64,000 nucleotides of DNA from Corythoichthys intestinalis (taxonomy: Eukaryota > Chordata > Actinopteri > Syngnathiformes > Syngnathidae), in the NCBI RefSeq assembly GCF_030265065.1, contig NC_080412.1, forward strand, positions 18,404,501 to 18,468,500, in the 5' to 3' direction. The notes under the pieces are model-generated. The model was not told where the DNA came from. It saw only the letters and a program-made list of their open reading frames with translations, and ran no database searches. Positions 12,184 through 32,004 of the stretch are shown here, piece by piece (the stretch's first letter is position 1; every line of letters begins with the position of its first letter). A program made the position numbers and the translations under genes.

Positions 12184-13628
12184 TTTATAGAGTGGTTAAG
12201 GTAATTGTCAGAGAATCCCAAAATTGGACAAATAGGGTACCTTTTCTACCTTCTAAGGTAATAAGGAACCTTTTCCCCCTCAAATTTGTAGAAAAGAAAA
12301 AAATCAAAACTAATATGTGTAATAAGCGCCGAATATGTATAATCCTTGCTAAATCTTCCTCATGGAACCTGCAGATGCATGTGTTGACTTTCTGTGTTTC
12401 TGTGTTGAATTCGGAATTGGTCTCAAAATCATGAAATTCCAAGTGTATCAAATATGATACGTTTGGCTATAAAGGGGTAGGTAAATCAGTAATACATAGG
12501 ACGGTAATGTCGCTAGAAATCATATAGTACAGTACAACGCTATGTAAAATTACATAAGTGAACAAATGGCATCCTTTATTTTGAGGATAATTTACTGTAT
12601 TGACTACGTTTTAATGTTTAATAACTGTGTCACGCTATATACTCGGAAAGTACTCGTAAATGTTGGTTAAGCAAACAGCTGTTTAGCTGGGTGAGGTAGC
12701 AGCTAGTAGCTTGGCCCTTAGCAACACTCGGGTAGCAGGCAGCCGGGATACAGCTTTTCACTCTTACCTGGATTTTATTGACACGCAGCCGGGAGACAGA
12801 AGTGCTACACGAGTCTCCCCTATAAGGTAAACCTAAACCTAGTCTGGGTTAGCAACCAAAATAAAATCTCGTGACAAGAGGTTGTAGCATTGACACCGTA
12901 AATTAACCCTTAGCAACCGCTAGCAGGTTAGCTTAGGGAAGCTAACTCGACTGCAGAAAATGCTAAAACGTTACTTTAGAAATAGCTTATATGGCAAGTT
13001 AAAACACTTGACAATTAAACTTTGACAACTCGTTCAGGGTAGAATACTGCTAAACCTGCTTTACTGGAATAGCTATTTATTTTCCAAATGTTAAAAATAT
13101 GTTCGTGACTGAGCTGATTTGATTTGGCTGATTTTGTTGTATGCAACGATGCACATGGTAGTAAAGCATTAACAACAAATTGAACACAATTCCACTCTGC
13201 TTGTAATTTGGATTAATTTAATTCGGTGGGAGTCGGACACTTTGAAAGCTCACTTCTTGACTAACTGCTGCGTTCACATGCTGGAGGGGGCAAACTCCAA
13301 ACGAAGTTACCACTTGGAATTGTATGGGATTTATTGCTGGGGCAATAAATGTAACACATACATAGTTGTTTTCTCTATGAACTGTGTATGGCACTATGGC
13401 GGTATGACAAACTGGCCCCTTCGTTACATTGATCATTTTTTTGAATGACTTAATAGTTATTATAATCACTAATCCTCTTAAAATATATATATATATCACG
13501 CACATGTGCAAATGCGGTGGTGATATAGATGGCAACCCTGCAATGGAGTAGTGTCATTGATGGGATGTGAACTTTGTGCAGTATTATATCATCAAATTGA
13601 TCCTAAAGCATATTTTAATACACTTGCT
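12044..13628. other. Spacer upstream of ESRRA with a possible proximal first exon
   Basis: A T run occupies 12153-12181. A segment of about 150 bases ending at 12826 has a reasonable donor (ctataag|gtaaac) and GC-richer sequence, and is an alternative ESRRA first exon some 3.1 kb upstream of the start-codon exon. No coding exon is recognised in the rest. Confidence 0.4.
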
Positions 13629-14463
13629 TACCATTATTTTCGCACTATAAGGCGCACCTGACTATAAGCTGCCACCCACCAAATTTGACATGAAAATGGC
13701 ATTTGTTCATAGATAAGCCACACTGGACTATAAACAGCAGAGATATTTACACCAAAAGATATCACTTTATTCGACAGCGGCATTATGAGACTGTCATAAG
13801 ATCAAATGAACCACCATGAAGCGTTGCAGCCAATTGGTTGACCACAAACCCAATTCAAGCCCCAATTTGGCCATCACTGTTTTCTTGGGCGAGACAGTCA
13901 ACCTCTGCTGCCACCTGCTATCAACACTGTTGTCGTCCAACAGTCCTCCTAGCATGTATTGCAGCGCTGCAGATGTACATAACAAATCAAAATTCGTGTT
14001 CTGTGCTAATTATTTCTTCAAGTACTCTTCTAGTTGTTTCATTATGGAATTTGGTAACACTTTATTTGACAGTGGCGCCATAAGACTTATAAGACCATCA
14101 TAATTATGACATGACACTTGCATGAGCATTAATGAATGCTTAGGACAGATGTCATTTTGTGTCCTCCAGCAAATCATCTCCCTTTTGAATGGATGTAAAA
14201 GATCTGAACTTGACATAAATGGAGTTAGTGACATAATTTGCCGAATGACACTTAATGACATCTGTCATAAGGATTCATTAATGCCCATTATAATGTCATG
14301 TCATAATTATGATGGTCTTATGGCAGTCTTAGGACGCCACTGTCAAATGAAGTATTACCTATTAGCACATATAAATCAACAAATAAGCCGCACCGGACTA
14401 TAAGCCACAGGATTCAAAATGAGGGGAAGAAAAGTAGCGGTTTATAGTCAGAAAATGACGGTA
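13629..14463 (+). mobile_element. Composite MITE, copy 1
   Basis: Left end taccattattttcgcactat and inverted right end at about 14450 (gtcagaaaatgacggta). Near its centre is a second inverted pair, ggtaacactttatttgacag (about 14052) and ctgtcaaatgaagtattacc (about 14341-14360), a nested palindromic MITE rich in tcataattatgac blocks. Two further copies with the same inner insert and orientation lie at 18471-19267 and 50393-51171. Confidence 0.8.
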
Positions 14464-21081
<6,618 letters not shown>

Positions 21082-24000
21082 AGTGGAGCAGCGAACATAG
21101 GATGACGTATAGACTCGACTGATCTAGTCTTTATGAGTGGGTAAATTGTTTGTCATAAAGGAAATGTTTTATTAGAGGAGAAAAGGGATACTTCTCCATT
21201 GTAGCTGACGTGAGGTGAGAGACAGTTTAAAAAAAATAAAAATAAAGACCTTGCCAGCTATAAAGTTAGTCGTCAAGCTTCAGTAAGCACTGTCAAGATC
21301 CATATTTGTGTGGACAAAAATCTGAGAAGTGATACAACCAGTTTGCCAAGTTCCTCGCAGTGGCCTCCATACAATTTCATCGCAGTTGCAAAACCACTGG
21401 AAAACATGGAAGTCGTCAAGAACAGACTGCAGCCTTGCGGCTTTTGAACTTTGAAGCTAATGCAACAGTGACTCATGTAAGCCATAACATATCCGGCCAA
21501 GACTTGAGGGTCCACTTTAGTACACAGGGTGCATTACTGTAACTATAGTATAGTGCCGTTGTAGGCAGGTTTTTTTTTTAATTAATTTTTGGTAGGACTT
21601 ACTCGCAATAGGCTAAAAGCAATATAATGACTTACTGTTCATCATCCTTAAAAGCTGTTCACGTGTTAAGTTCCTTCATAGTTAGTCATGAGCTGGTAGT
21701 TTTCCACTCTCAGGACCCCAAGTTCTTTGTTTTATTTCAGCCATAGACTGGTCTGGACCTGCTAAGAGAAAGCTGTCAGATTGTGGGAAGGTTTCAATGT
21801 ATCAGCACTAATTTTAAGTATATAATCTAGGAAAGGTGCACCTGAAATGTGTGGCCGTAAAATCCTCCGCTGTTATGACTCAGAGGGGAATTAACGCTCA
21901 TAATTTATGAGGTTTTTGTTAATCCTGTTTGCACACTAAAAATGGCTTCCATTTGCAACCTATGAGCTTCACTTTTTGAGTGGCAACACTGAGGTTGGAC
22001 AAAAACACATCTGCCTCATTTGCCGTTTTCCATACCCGTCCTTTTGTCCCTTGTAATGGATCTCGGCCACGCTGCTCCAGAAAAATAAAGATATGGTGCA
22101 TTTTCTGTGCTGAGGAAAAGAAAGCATTGGAAGGTAAGCAGTTGTTTCAGTGTGTAATCTTATTTGTGTTTGGATGTGTTTTGAACTTGTAAGCGCCTGT
22201 AATGGGCTCAGGGCAACTTAGAAATGCAACATATGCAACATTGTGTGTTAAACCCTCGTCCGACTACAGAACATACCCTAAGACCTACGCTATTCATTGT
22301 TGTTCATTTTGAGCTTTTCAGTCAATGCATCTGCTGTCCAAATCTGATTCCCCTGAAAACCATTCATGTATATTGGCCAAAGTGCCATTAATAGTTTAGC
22401 CATGTACAGTTACAGTTATACAACTAGAAACATGCAATTTTTGTGGAAGATGATGAAGCCAGCAAATGTGACAACTTATTCATTACAAATGTACAGTATA
22501 TGTGCAGATTATGGTGTATTGAAATTTTACAAAGTTTTTTCATATACTTTTTAGGATTTAAAGGCGTGTTAATGTGAATGGATTGGATTTATACACTGAC
22601 AAAACTGCTGAGACATTTTAGCTGCTCATACTATGATTACGGATGCTATTTTTTCTTAACTGTGTTTTCTGAAAGCTGTTTTCATTACAGGGATCAAAAT
22701 AAAGTTTCTACCTAATCAGTGAAGTTATAGAGGTGTCAGTAAGCTAAATAAAAACTGCAATGAACCCCGCCCCTGAAAAAAAGAACAACTTGTGATTTAC
22801 TCATTTAAATTAGGGTGCATTTAATGCTTTACACTTAAAACGCACAAAAGTGTTTTCAGAGACCTGGGCTAAGTTTCTACCTAATCAGTGAAGTTATAGA
22901 GGTGTCAGCTAAATAAAAACTGCAATGAACCCCGCCCCTGAAAAAAAGAACAACTTGTGATTTACTCATTTAAATTAGGGTGCATTTAAAGCTTTACACT
23001 TAAAACACACAAAAGTGCTTTCAGAGACCTGGTCCATCAAAGATGTTTTTTTTTTTTTTTTTTTTTTAAATTGGTAACAACCTATTGATGATTCATTCAC
23101 TAAATTCGGGGACATGTGGAAGAAATTTGTCATTTTATATGAACATATTGTTTCTTTATATTAACATACTGTATGTCTTTACTGGTATGTGTTCAGATGG
23201 TTATAGGAAAAGAAATCAATGTGTATTGAAATGGAAGTCGTTTGCAGTGTGCAATTGCAATTTTGTTGTGGTTTCTATGTACATTAATATGAATTAGCAA
23301 TACAATAAGTTACCAAAACTCACTTGTTTCCATGTATAGCCACTGTGTACATTTAACATTGCCAGTTATGAGAAATAGCCACTAAACATTATTTAGAAAC
23401 TCAAATCAATGTATTATGACAGACTATTTAAATTATGAAATTCTATTTTTTACTCAACTGTTTGTTGACACTGCTTTATTTTTATGCGTGCTGCTGGCTG
23501 TGAATTTCTGTGTAGGCTTTGGTTTCTTTTAAAGTTAGGTAATCGTTTTGATGTCCTTGTCTCAACATGTCCATATTAAAATCACTGTGAATAAAAGTGA
23601 TATATTCCACTGTTTGAAGCAACAGGGAGGTGATTATTTGAGGTGCTTTGTGCTATGTAATAAATGGACACTACTCACCTCTACTACAGTAGAACACTTG
23701 TGATTGTATTCTTTTAAAAACCTAACATGTAAGCTTCATACACACTGGTCATTTTCAAGACAAGTCTCCATATATCTTGCAGCTAAACTTGGACAAAGGA
23801 CGTATTTTGGGGTTCAAAATAAAAACCGTCAGGTGCCTCTTTCTGCTTTTTACAACGTGCTGCGTTCAATGTTATTCAACATTTTCCCACCTATTACATG
23901 CATTGACTTTTGATTACAGGTTGCAGATGGCGTAATAAATGATAATAATAAAAAACTGGAGAACTCCCCAAAGTGAAGATGAGTCTAATCACCTGTAGAG

Positions 24001-24102
24001 GCGTCAAGCCAGGTTGGAGGCGTGTCGGTCTTCTAAACTGACATCATCGTCTCAACGCGCTGCGTCGTCACATAAGCTTGTTTAGGCACTAGCTAGCAAG
24101 CC
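21082..24102. other. ESRRA 3' UTR and intergenic DNA up to PRDX5
   Basis: Several AATAAA hexamers follow the ESRRA stop (for example near 21240, 22082 and 22696), so the 3' end cannot be fixed from sequence. No other gene is recognised. A tandem duplication (22702-23034) is listed separately. The last 100 bases before the PRDX5 start are CpG-containing and TATA-less, fitting a housekeeping promoter. Confidence 0.6.
22702..23034 (+). repeat. Two-copy tandem duplication, period 169
   Basis: aagtttctacctaatcagtg occurs at 22702 and again at 22871. The two copies stay almost identical through gaaccccgcccctg to cagagacctgg. The second copy lacks four bases (gtcagctaaat against gtcagtaagctaaat). 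Near-identity implies a recent duplication. Confidence 0.95.
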
Positions 24103-27100
24103 ATGCTTTCCGCCGCTATCACGGTCCTTAAACGCACCCGTGTAGAACATTGCGTGAGGTTCATCCACTCTTCTACTTTGGTCGAAATGCCGATTAAGGT
24201 AAAACTGATTTATACAGGCCACATACAGTTACTAGATACTTTTAAATGTGTCTTTCTTCTTCTATTAAATGTGTCTTTCTTCTTCTAGGTAGCTTATTAA
24301 ACATTTTCATTATCTTTTTGGCTACTCAACATGCTAGCATCTGTGATGTCGCCATGATAGCATTTAGCTTTGTTTGCTATCCTCATAGTTTTTTAGCAGT
24401 TTTCTTGTCTCTCCACTGTGGTCTAAAATGAATGACGTAAACGCAGCCAATTTGTATTAAATTTCATTTATTTACGTGAAAAATCTTCCGAACGCCTCGG
24501 ATAAAACGATGTCAGTCGGCTAACACACTGCGCACATTTTAAAACGTTGCCATTTTCATTGTCCTGGGTCATATTTTTTTAGTATAACATTATTGAAAAC
24601 AATTAGATTTAGAAACGTTGCTTATCCTTTAAGTAAAAACGTAGGCTTTAAGCCATCGTTTAATATTTTATTATATAGCTTGTATTATATGCATCAGTGT
24701 AAGGGCAAGTCAAAAGAGTGTTGGACACTTTCAAAATGTAGAAGTGTCATTAATCTGTCAAAGTCAGATTTGGCATTTTGTAAAGTCTTTCGGCCATTTT
24801 AACTACGCTGCCATGACTGTTAGTTTGTCTACATTTAGCGAAGGTCAACGTGAATTTTAAAAAAGTAACATATAAAACCAATTTTTACGTGCATCATGAC
24901 CAACATTTATTTTAGCAGGCTAAAGTATTGATCGTTAAGCAACTGTAATAATCTTAACGTACAATAATATAAAAACCTTACTTGAATATACTGAGCATTA
25001 TTAATAGTAGCAAATAGAGGTGGGAATCTTTGGGCACCTAACGATTCGATCACGATTACGATTCACAGGCTACGATTCGATTATAAATCGATTATTGATG
25101 CCCCCCGCCTGCTATTAGCTGCTTTTAATGTTTTGTACATTAGTTACAAAAACTGTTTAAAAAAAAAAAAAAAAAAAAAGCAGCCTAGCATGCTTAAATA
25201 AACGACCATTTCAGTATCAAGTTAAAAGTTAAAAACAATAAATAATATACTCAAATCCCCATTCTGTATCAGCAGCTTTAAACTACATTCAATTAATTTT
25301 ATCAATCAAATCAATCAATCAAATTTATTTATATAGCCCTTTACAAAACCCGAAAGGCCCCCAAAGTGCTTTACAACAAAACATGGCTCAAGATAAATAA
25401 AAGGCAGGAAAATATTATACAATGACATTTTACAAAATAAAATAAAACAAAGAGCGCATCGCAATAAAATTCCAGCAAGTAAAACAATACAACCGATAAA
25501 ATCGAAAAGAAACATTAAAAAAGCCCTTAAGCTAATAAAACCAGGCTATCCTAATCTTTGTAAAAGGCGAGTCTAAAAAGGTGTGTTTTTAGCCGAGACT
25601 TAAAAAGACCTACATCCACGGTGGTGCGGATTTCGGGGGGAAGGCTGTTCCACAACATTTTATGTTGTGAATCAACCGTTAAAGTTGTTAAAATTGCTCC
25701 TGTTATTCCATAATTTCCCTTTTGTCTGCTTTCGACATGTGAAAGTTTTAAAATTATTTTAAAGATAGATTCAAGTCAATATTTTACCGATTTAGGGGTA
25801 TTTTAGATAAAAAAGTTAATTAGGTTCACTTGGAAGGTTCGCTACAACAGCTTTGCAGGGAAGTCTACTGCTTTAAGATGGCGGCCATTTACTAACGCCC
25901 GCATCTAGCTTTTTGTACATGTGCTGCTAACACCACCGAGTCTATATATGCATCTAGTCCTATATAAATATGATATCTACAGTACCATTATGTGGACGTA
26001 CTTTGTAGCAGCTGTCGGCAGCAGTCAGGTATGTTGTTGTTTTTTTATCACGCGGCATAAGTTGAGCTAGAGCCGTGAATTGAGCATTGGCATTACCCGA
26101 GGGGCCGGGCAATGACAAGCATGATGTTTAGCCGCTCTCGCTTCGTTCCTCATTGCGTCCCGAAGACCGCGCGGTGCGCGGAGTGTGTTTTACTTCCGCT
26201 TTACTTGACATATTTCAATAATTGGAATTTGGATGTTTGTGAATCGTTCTCGAATCTTCCACGGCCGAATCGCGAATAATCTAAGAATCGGAAATTTCGC
26301 ACACCTCTAGTAGCAAATATACTGGCAGCTCCCCAAATAGTATGCAATCATACATGCAATCGGGGTTGGACTAGGACAAAAATTGAGCTGAGACCGGCCC
26401 ACCAAATATTGATGGAAAGACAATCAAGCCTATGAATAAAACAAACTTTCTTGTGAGAATGCTTGCACATTGTCCTCTTGTTGGTGTATATGTACTTGTC
26501 TAATAAACTAAAACATCCCATCCGGTCCCAATATTCTACACAGTACTTGGCATAAATCAAAAGTCAGCTTGGTCTAGTTAACCTGAACAATGTACAGCCA
26601 ATGATGAGATCGCGAAATTAGGACAGTGACAAATAGAGGTGAGACATAAACATTGATGAATATTGAAATGAATAAATGACAGATTAAGTGGTATATTCAT
26701 AGACTATTTATTAACCACTTCAATAAAAATGATGAGCAATACAGAATATTTCCTCAAACATGGAAACCTTTAAAAAGTGAAAGGAGACAGAGGATGTTAA
26801 ATGAGAAAAAATAACTCTTGATGGACTTGAATGTTCACAGTACTTGTATCTAGCAAAATGTGGAGAAAATAGTTGTATGATAGGACTTACTTAGTGGAAC
26901 CTCCGGAAAAAACAATGAACAAATCATGATGGAATCCTGAAAAAAAAAAGGACACAGAGGAACAGAGATGAGAGGAATATTCAAATGTATAAATTACAGA
27001 TTGTAATTGTGTGTTATTTTCATAGACATATGTACTCACCACATCAGTAGTCACCCAAGACCTCCACATTAGCGACATTCAGCACAGCAACACCGAATAT

Positions 27101-30100
27101 TTCTTTAAAAAATGGGAACATTTAAAGGTAGGAGACACAAGGGAAAAAGACTGACACTTGATGGACTTGCTCAGATGATCACTCATGTTTACGGAGATGA
27201 ATCATGTATTCTATACAGTACTTACGTAGAGGAACCCAAAAGTCTGCATGGTCTAGTGAACTTCCTGAACAGATATTGAACAACAACATGGCATCCTGAA
27301 AATTGGACAGAAAGGAACAAAGATGAAAGAATATTAAAATTTGACGACAGACTGTAAGAGGTTAAGGCTGGAAGAAAGCGTGTTAGTCTATACAATTCCT
27401 CATTCTTAAATTTATTCTACTTGGTGTCTAATGCATTAAGACCTATTAAGATGCACAAATTTTAATTATTCTAATATAAGCAGTTTCTGGGCACTTCACT
27501 TGTTTGCACTCAAGTTAGATGCAAAACTTTTTATTTGGACTGTACTTTTCACAATGACAATAAACTAAATGAAGTAAGTTACTGAAGCGCTAACATCACT
27601 ATAATTAGTATAACAGAAACCGCCTAGCAATAGAGAAACCCCATCATGGTAGCTCGCATGCACAATTAGCTAAATTGCTAAATAGCCTACTTCTAACTAC
27701 CGGCTGTGTTAAGTTATCTGGCACAATGAAAATAAACTAAACGTAAACTAAACCCAAACGTAATTCATACGTGACCGAGACTGCAGTTCATCACTTCTTA
27801 CCTGAAGTTAAGATTCCCCTCCATTTGGACTCCATTTGGCTGCGGGTCTCTCCTCCTCCTTTCTCCCCATGCCCTCACCACCTGACAGCCATCTCCACCA
27901 TTGTAACCCGTGGCTGCTGCTGCCATTGAAAAGAGATCTCCGCCATAGCCACCAGTAAACATGTTATTTCAACACATTTCGTGGCATCTGCATGAAGGGC
28001 TTTTCTATTTCCATCTCTATTTTTTTCCACGCCACATTTCCTGTTCTTCTCCAATTTGGTAATCTCCTCTTGCTCTTTGTATGACTGATTGATTGACAGC
28101 TGAGGCGCAAGAGGGAGAGGACATCGGTCCTCCTCTGTAATTGGTCCAGCCCAGAATCAATCATGGCAAATGGACCGATCTACCAGTTTTGTGTACCAAT
28201 AGGTATCAATGTATTGTGACTAATACATTCGCCCCCAAAAAAACAACAAAAAAACAGGTCCGGCCCAAAATCACCATCGGCCCGATGACCAGTCCAGCGG
28301 TGCATGCAATTGAATATCATTACTTAATTATCATACACCTGACATTGTTCTCCTTTGAGGCAAATGAATTCAATGTTGGGTTCAAATTTACCTAGTCTTA
28401 TTTCCTCTCTCAGGTGGGCGACTCTCTTCCTGCAGTGGAAGTCCATGAGGGTGAGCCAGGAAAGAAGGTGGATATGAACACACTCTTTAAGGGGAAGAAA
28501 GGCATCCTCTTTGCAGTCCCGGGAGCTTTCACCCCTGGTTGCTCCAAGGCAAGCACAAACTAAATTTATCATGTCATGTCATGTGTTGGTTGTCATAATG
28601 TTTGCTTACAGATGAGTGTTTTCTGTTTTTGCTTTCAGACTCACCTCCCAGGTTTTGTGCAGCAGTCAGCGGAAATGAAGAGTAAAGGCATACAGGAGGT
28701 GGCCTGTGTGTCCGTGAATGATGCTTTTGTCATGGCTGCCTGGGGAAAAGAGCATGGAGCAGATGGCAAGGTGCACTTCAGAAGAGATGTTTTTTTCCTT
28801 CTTTCTTTCTGGAACTGTGATATGCCTTGAGCCCCCTTTTTTATTGTCATCAATAACTATGATTATTGATAGAATTACTGACATATATTTCTCCCCCAGA
28901 TTCGAATGCTTGCTGATCCTACTGGAGAATTTACAAAGGTACACCAAAGCAATCAGACATACTGTTAAATAAGCCATACTTTTTGGAACTACGTTTGCAA
29001 ATTTCTCTCTGCTTTGTAGGCTGTGGACTTGCTCCTTGAAAGTGATCAGATCGTGCAGGTACTTGGAAACAAGCGATCAAAGAGGTATGGTAACCCGTGG
29101 TTATAGTTTGTATCCAACACTGTTCAATTTGTGAATGTCTTGTCAACTAAATGCAGAGGTGGGTAGAGTAGCCAAAAAAATTTACTCAAGTAAGAGTAGC
29201 GTTACTTCAAAATATTACTCAAGTAAAAATAGTCATAAAAAAATGTAGTCGAATACAAGTAAAAAAGTATTTGGTGAAAAGAATACTCAAATAATGTGTA
29301 ACGTGAGTATTTGCTTACATTTTTTTTTAAAACAATGGTATTTTTTTCACGGTACAAAGTTATCTATATGAACAGTTGTTATAATGATACTGTAAAATAA
29401 CCCATTACATAACCACATTAAGCCAAAGGGGGGGGGGGGGATCTTTTTATTCTAGAGAAAAAAAATGACAGAAATCTAACATTATTTGTTCAAAGAGCAT
29501 GAGTGTCCTCTAGTGGAGAACATAGTTCCTAGTTTGAATAGTGAATAGTTCCTTTAGTTACTATAATTAAATTAAAAGGGTCATATCTCCGGTTTTCCGC
29601 GGTGAATCGGTGCCAAATAAAAACTGGGTGAGAGGTTAAAATCCACGGTTTTGTGTCATGTTGAGGGCAGCGCGCTATGTCAAATACTTCATTTTTTATG
29701 GTGCTTTAAAGATGACACATGATTGAATAGACTGTCATGATCCTAAAGCGGCATGCTTGCGTCACATTGGTTTAACGGAGTCATGTGATTATTGTTGCGA
29801 CCTCTCAGTGGTAAAATTGGTAGAGCCTTGGCATCGCTGGCAAAAAGTTTTTTCATAAATCTACCCAAATAAAAGTAAAAAGTATGGCTTAGTAAAACTA
29901 CTCTTGGAAGTAGAATTTTCTCAAAAAGTCACTCAACTAAATGTAACTGAGTAATGTACATGTAACGTGTTAGTCAGTAAGGAAAGTAGCAGCCGCCATA
30001 TGTGAACAAAGAACTATTTCCGTATAAAACTCTTGTGAATAAATGCTTAAATCCCTGAATTCTTTACACGGACGTAAAACAATCATGGTTCTTGGTTAAA

Positions 30101-31324
30101 AGCAATAAAAAAACATGCAGGTAGCATTTATTTTACGTTAAGTATTGTGAACTATGAGGCTAGTCAGTAAGGAAATTGGCAACCACCATATGTAAACAAA
30201 GAGCTTTTTCCGTTGAAAATTCTTGTGAATTGATGCTTAAAACCCTGAATTCTTTCTTGATATGGACGTAAGACTCTCGATTCTTGGTTAAAAGCAAAAA
30301 ACAAAAAAAAAAACGTGAAGGTAGCATTTATTTTACGTAAATATTGCGAATTATGAGACTCGTCAGTAAGGAAATTAGCAGCTGCCATATGTAAACAAAG
30401 AGCTTTTTCCGTTGAAAATTCATGTTAATAAATGCCTAAATCCCTGAATTCTTTATAGGTATGGACGTAAAAGAATCTCGAATCTTGGTTAAAAGCAAAA
30501 AAAAAACAAAAAAACGTGCAGGTAGCATTTATTTTAGATAAATATTGCGAACCATGAGGCTAGTCAGTAAGGAAATTAGCGGCCGCCATATGTGAACAAA
30601 GAGCTTTTTCCGCTTAAAACTTGTGAATAAATGCTTAAATCCCTGAATTCTTTATAGATATAGACTTAAAACAGTCTTGGTTCTTAGTCAAAAGCAAATT
30701 GGTTCTTGGTTAAAAGCACACACAAAAAAAATGTGCAGGTAGCAATTATTTTACATAAATATTGCGATCTATGAGGCTAGTCAGTAATGAAATTAGCAAC
30801 CACCATGTGTAAACAAAGAGCTTTTTCCGTTGAAAATTCATGTGAATAAATGCTTAAATCCCTGAATTCTTTGTAGGTATGGACGTAAAACAGTCTCGAT
30901 TCTTGGTTAAAAGCAAAAAAAAAAAACGTGCAGGTAGCATTCATTTTAGATAAATATTGCGAACCATGACGCCTAGTCAGTAAGGAAATTAGCGGCCGCC
31001 ATATGTAAACAAAGAGCTTTTTCCGTTTAAAACTCTTGTGAATAAATGCATAAATCCCTGAATTCTTTATAGATATAGACGTAAAACAGCCTTGATTCTT
31101 AGTTAAAAGCAAATTGGTTCTTGGTTAAAAGCAACAAAAAAAAAAACGTGCAGGTAGCAGTTATTTTACATAAATATTGCTATCTATGAGACTCGTCAGT
31201 AAGGAAATTAGCAGCCGCCATATGTAAACAAAGCGCTTTTTCCGTTGAAAATTCTTGTAAATAAATGCTTTAAACCCTGAATTCTTTATTGATATGGACG
31301 TAAAAGTCTTGATTCTTGGTTAAA

Positions 31325-31355
<31 letters not shown>

Positions 31356-32004
31356 CGTGCAGGTAGCATTTATTTTACGTAAATATTGCGAATTATGAGA
31401 CTCTTCAGTAAGGAAATTAGCAGCGGCCATATGTAAACAGAGCTTTTTCTGTTGAAAATTCTTGTGAATAAATGCTTAAATCCCTGAATTCTTTATAGAT
31501 ATGGACGTAAAAGAGTCTTGATTCTTGGTTAAAAGCAAAAAAACCCAAAAAAAAAAAAAAAAAAAACGTTCAAGTAGCATTTATTTTATGTAAATATTGC
31601 GAAGTATAATGCCAATGCTGTAGCGGCTAATATCGCTCATTAATTTTTTTCCCCCACGTTTCAAATCGTTCCTGTTTGTATGCAGTCCAGTTTACTTCCA
31701 GCATACTTTTTCAACCTAAATCCAGCGTTAAATCGCTGCATGTGACCGACTACTAATAAATGAATCGGCGTGTTGGACGGCCCCCTTCAGGAAAGCGCGA
31801 CACAATGATTGGGGAATGTGTCATGGCAATACATTATGAAGTCTATGTTCCAATTATATATAAAGTCCAATGTGGTATTTGTCTAATATGTCTTGCAGGT
31901 ATGCCATGCTGGTGGAGGATGGAGTCGTAAAGAAGATTAATGTGGAGCCTGATGGCACAGGGCTGACTTGCAGCCTGGCACCCAGTTTTATGTCTGAACT
32001 CTAA
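24103..32004 (+). CDS. PRDX5: Peroxiredoxin 5, complete (6 exons)
   Basis: Atypical 2-Cys peroxiredoxin that reduces H2O2, alkyl hydroperoxides and peroxynitrite using thioredoxin. Exons are 24103-24198, 28414-28548, 28639-28770, 28900-28938, 29020-29084 and 31899-32004, giving 190 aa. Peroxidatic Cys75 is in the family signature PGAFTPGCSK and resolving Cys180 in GTGLTCSLAP; Cys100 is also conserved. Residues 1-28 are basic and hydroxyl-rich, as in a mitochondrial presequence. Met29 (MPIKVGDSLPAVEV) matches the internal start used for the cytosolic/peroxisomal form in mammals. The C-terminus is SEL rather than the human SQL, so a peroxisomal signal looks weak. Intron 2 has a GC donor (TCCAAG|GCAAGC, 28549-28550) with a normal AG acceptor; the others are GT-AG. 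Intron 1 (4.2 kb) and intron 5 (2.8 kb) are swollen by transposons and satellite. No breaks are seen. Confidence 0.97.
24243..24287 (+). repeat. Short tandem duplication at the start of PRDX5 intron 1
   Basis: taaatgtgtctttcttcttct occurs twice in direct succession. The second copy is followed by ag, making a pyrimidine tract plus AG that could act as a cryptic acceptor 90 bases into the intron. Confidence 0.8.
25016..26308. mobile_element. Non-autonomous DNA element in PRDX5 intron 1
   Basis: Begins agaggtgggaatctttgg and ends cacacctct, with 10-base direct repeats agtagcaaat at 25006-25015 and 26309-26318. The first and last parts are built of inverted 'gattcga/tcgaat' blocks. Inside is a stretch from about 25310 (tttatttatatagccctttacaaa) found at the ends of many fish retroposons. 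The superfamily is not certain. Confidence 0.7.
26361..28302. mobile_element. Probable hAT-type element in PRDX5 intron 1
   Basis: The left end cggggttggactagg and right end gatgaccagtccagcggtg are imperfect inverted repeats. The 8-base flanking repeat catgcaat lies at 26353-26360 and 28303-28310. The interior has internally repeated blocks (tacagtacttacgtagagg and relatives) but no long open frame. An 8-base duplication fits hAT. Confidence 0.6.
29155..29970. repeat. Dispersed fish repeat in PRDX5 intron 5
   Basis: Starts agaggtgggtagagtagcc and is rich in 'tactcaagtaa' blocks; its right part is inverted (actcaactaaatgtaactg). This is a common teleost interspersed repeat, probably a non-autonomous DNA transposon. 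It directly abuts the satellite array that starts at 29971. Confidence 0.65.
29971..31615 (+). repeat. Satellite array, about 8 copies of a 205-bp unit
   Basis: Unit starts (tagtcagtaaggaaattagc or close) fall near 29971, 30161, 30360, 30561, 30778, 30974, 31192 and 31402. Each unit carries agcagccgccatatgtaaac, then aaagagctttttccgttgaa, aatccctgaattctttata, ttcttggttaaaagc, an A run of variable length and gcaggtagcatttattttac. The array lies in PRDX5 intron 5. An inverted block of the same family is at 38340-39065. Confidence 0.95.

Noticed and set aside
29971-31615. CRISPR-like regular repeat array
   Set aside because: Units are about 205 bp, similar along their whole length with no unique spacers, in a vertebrate intron; it is a satellite.
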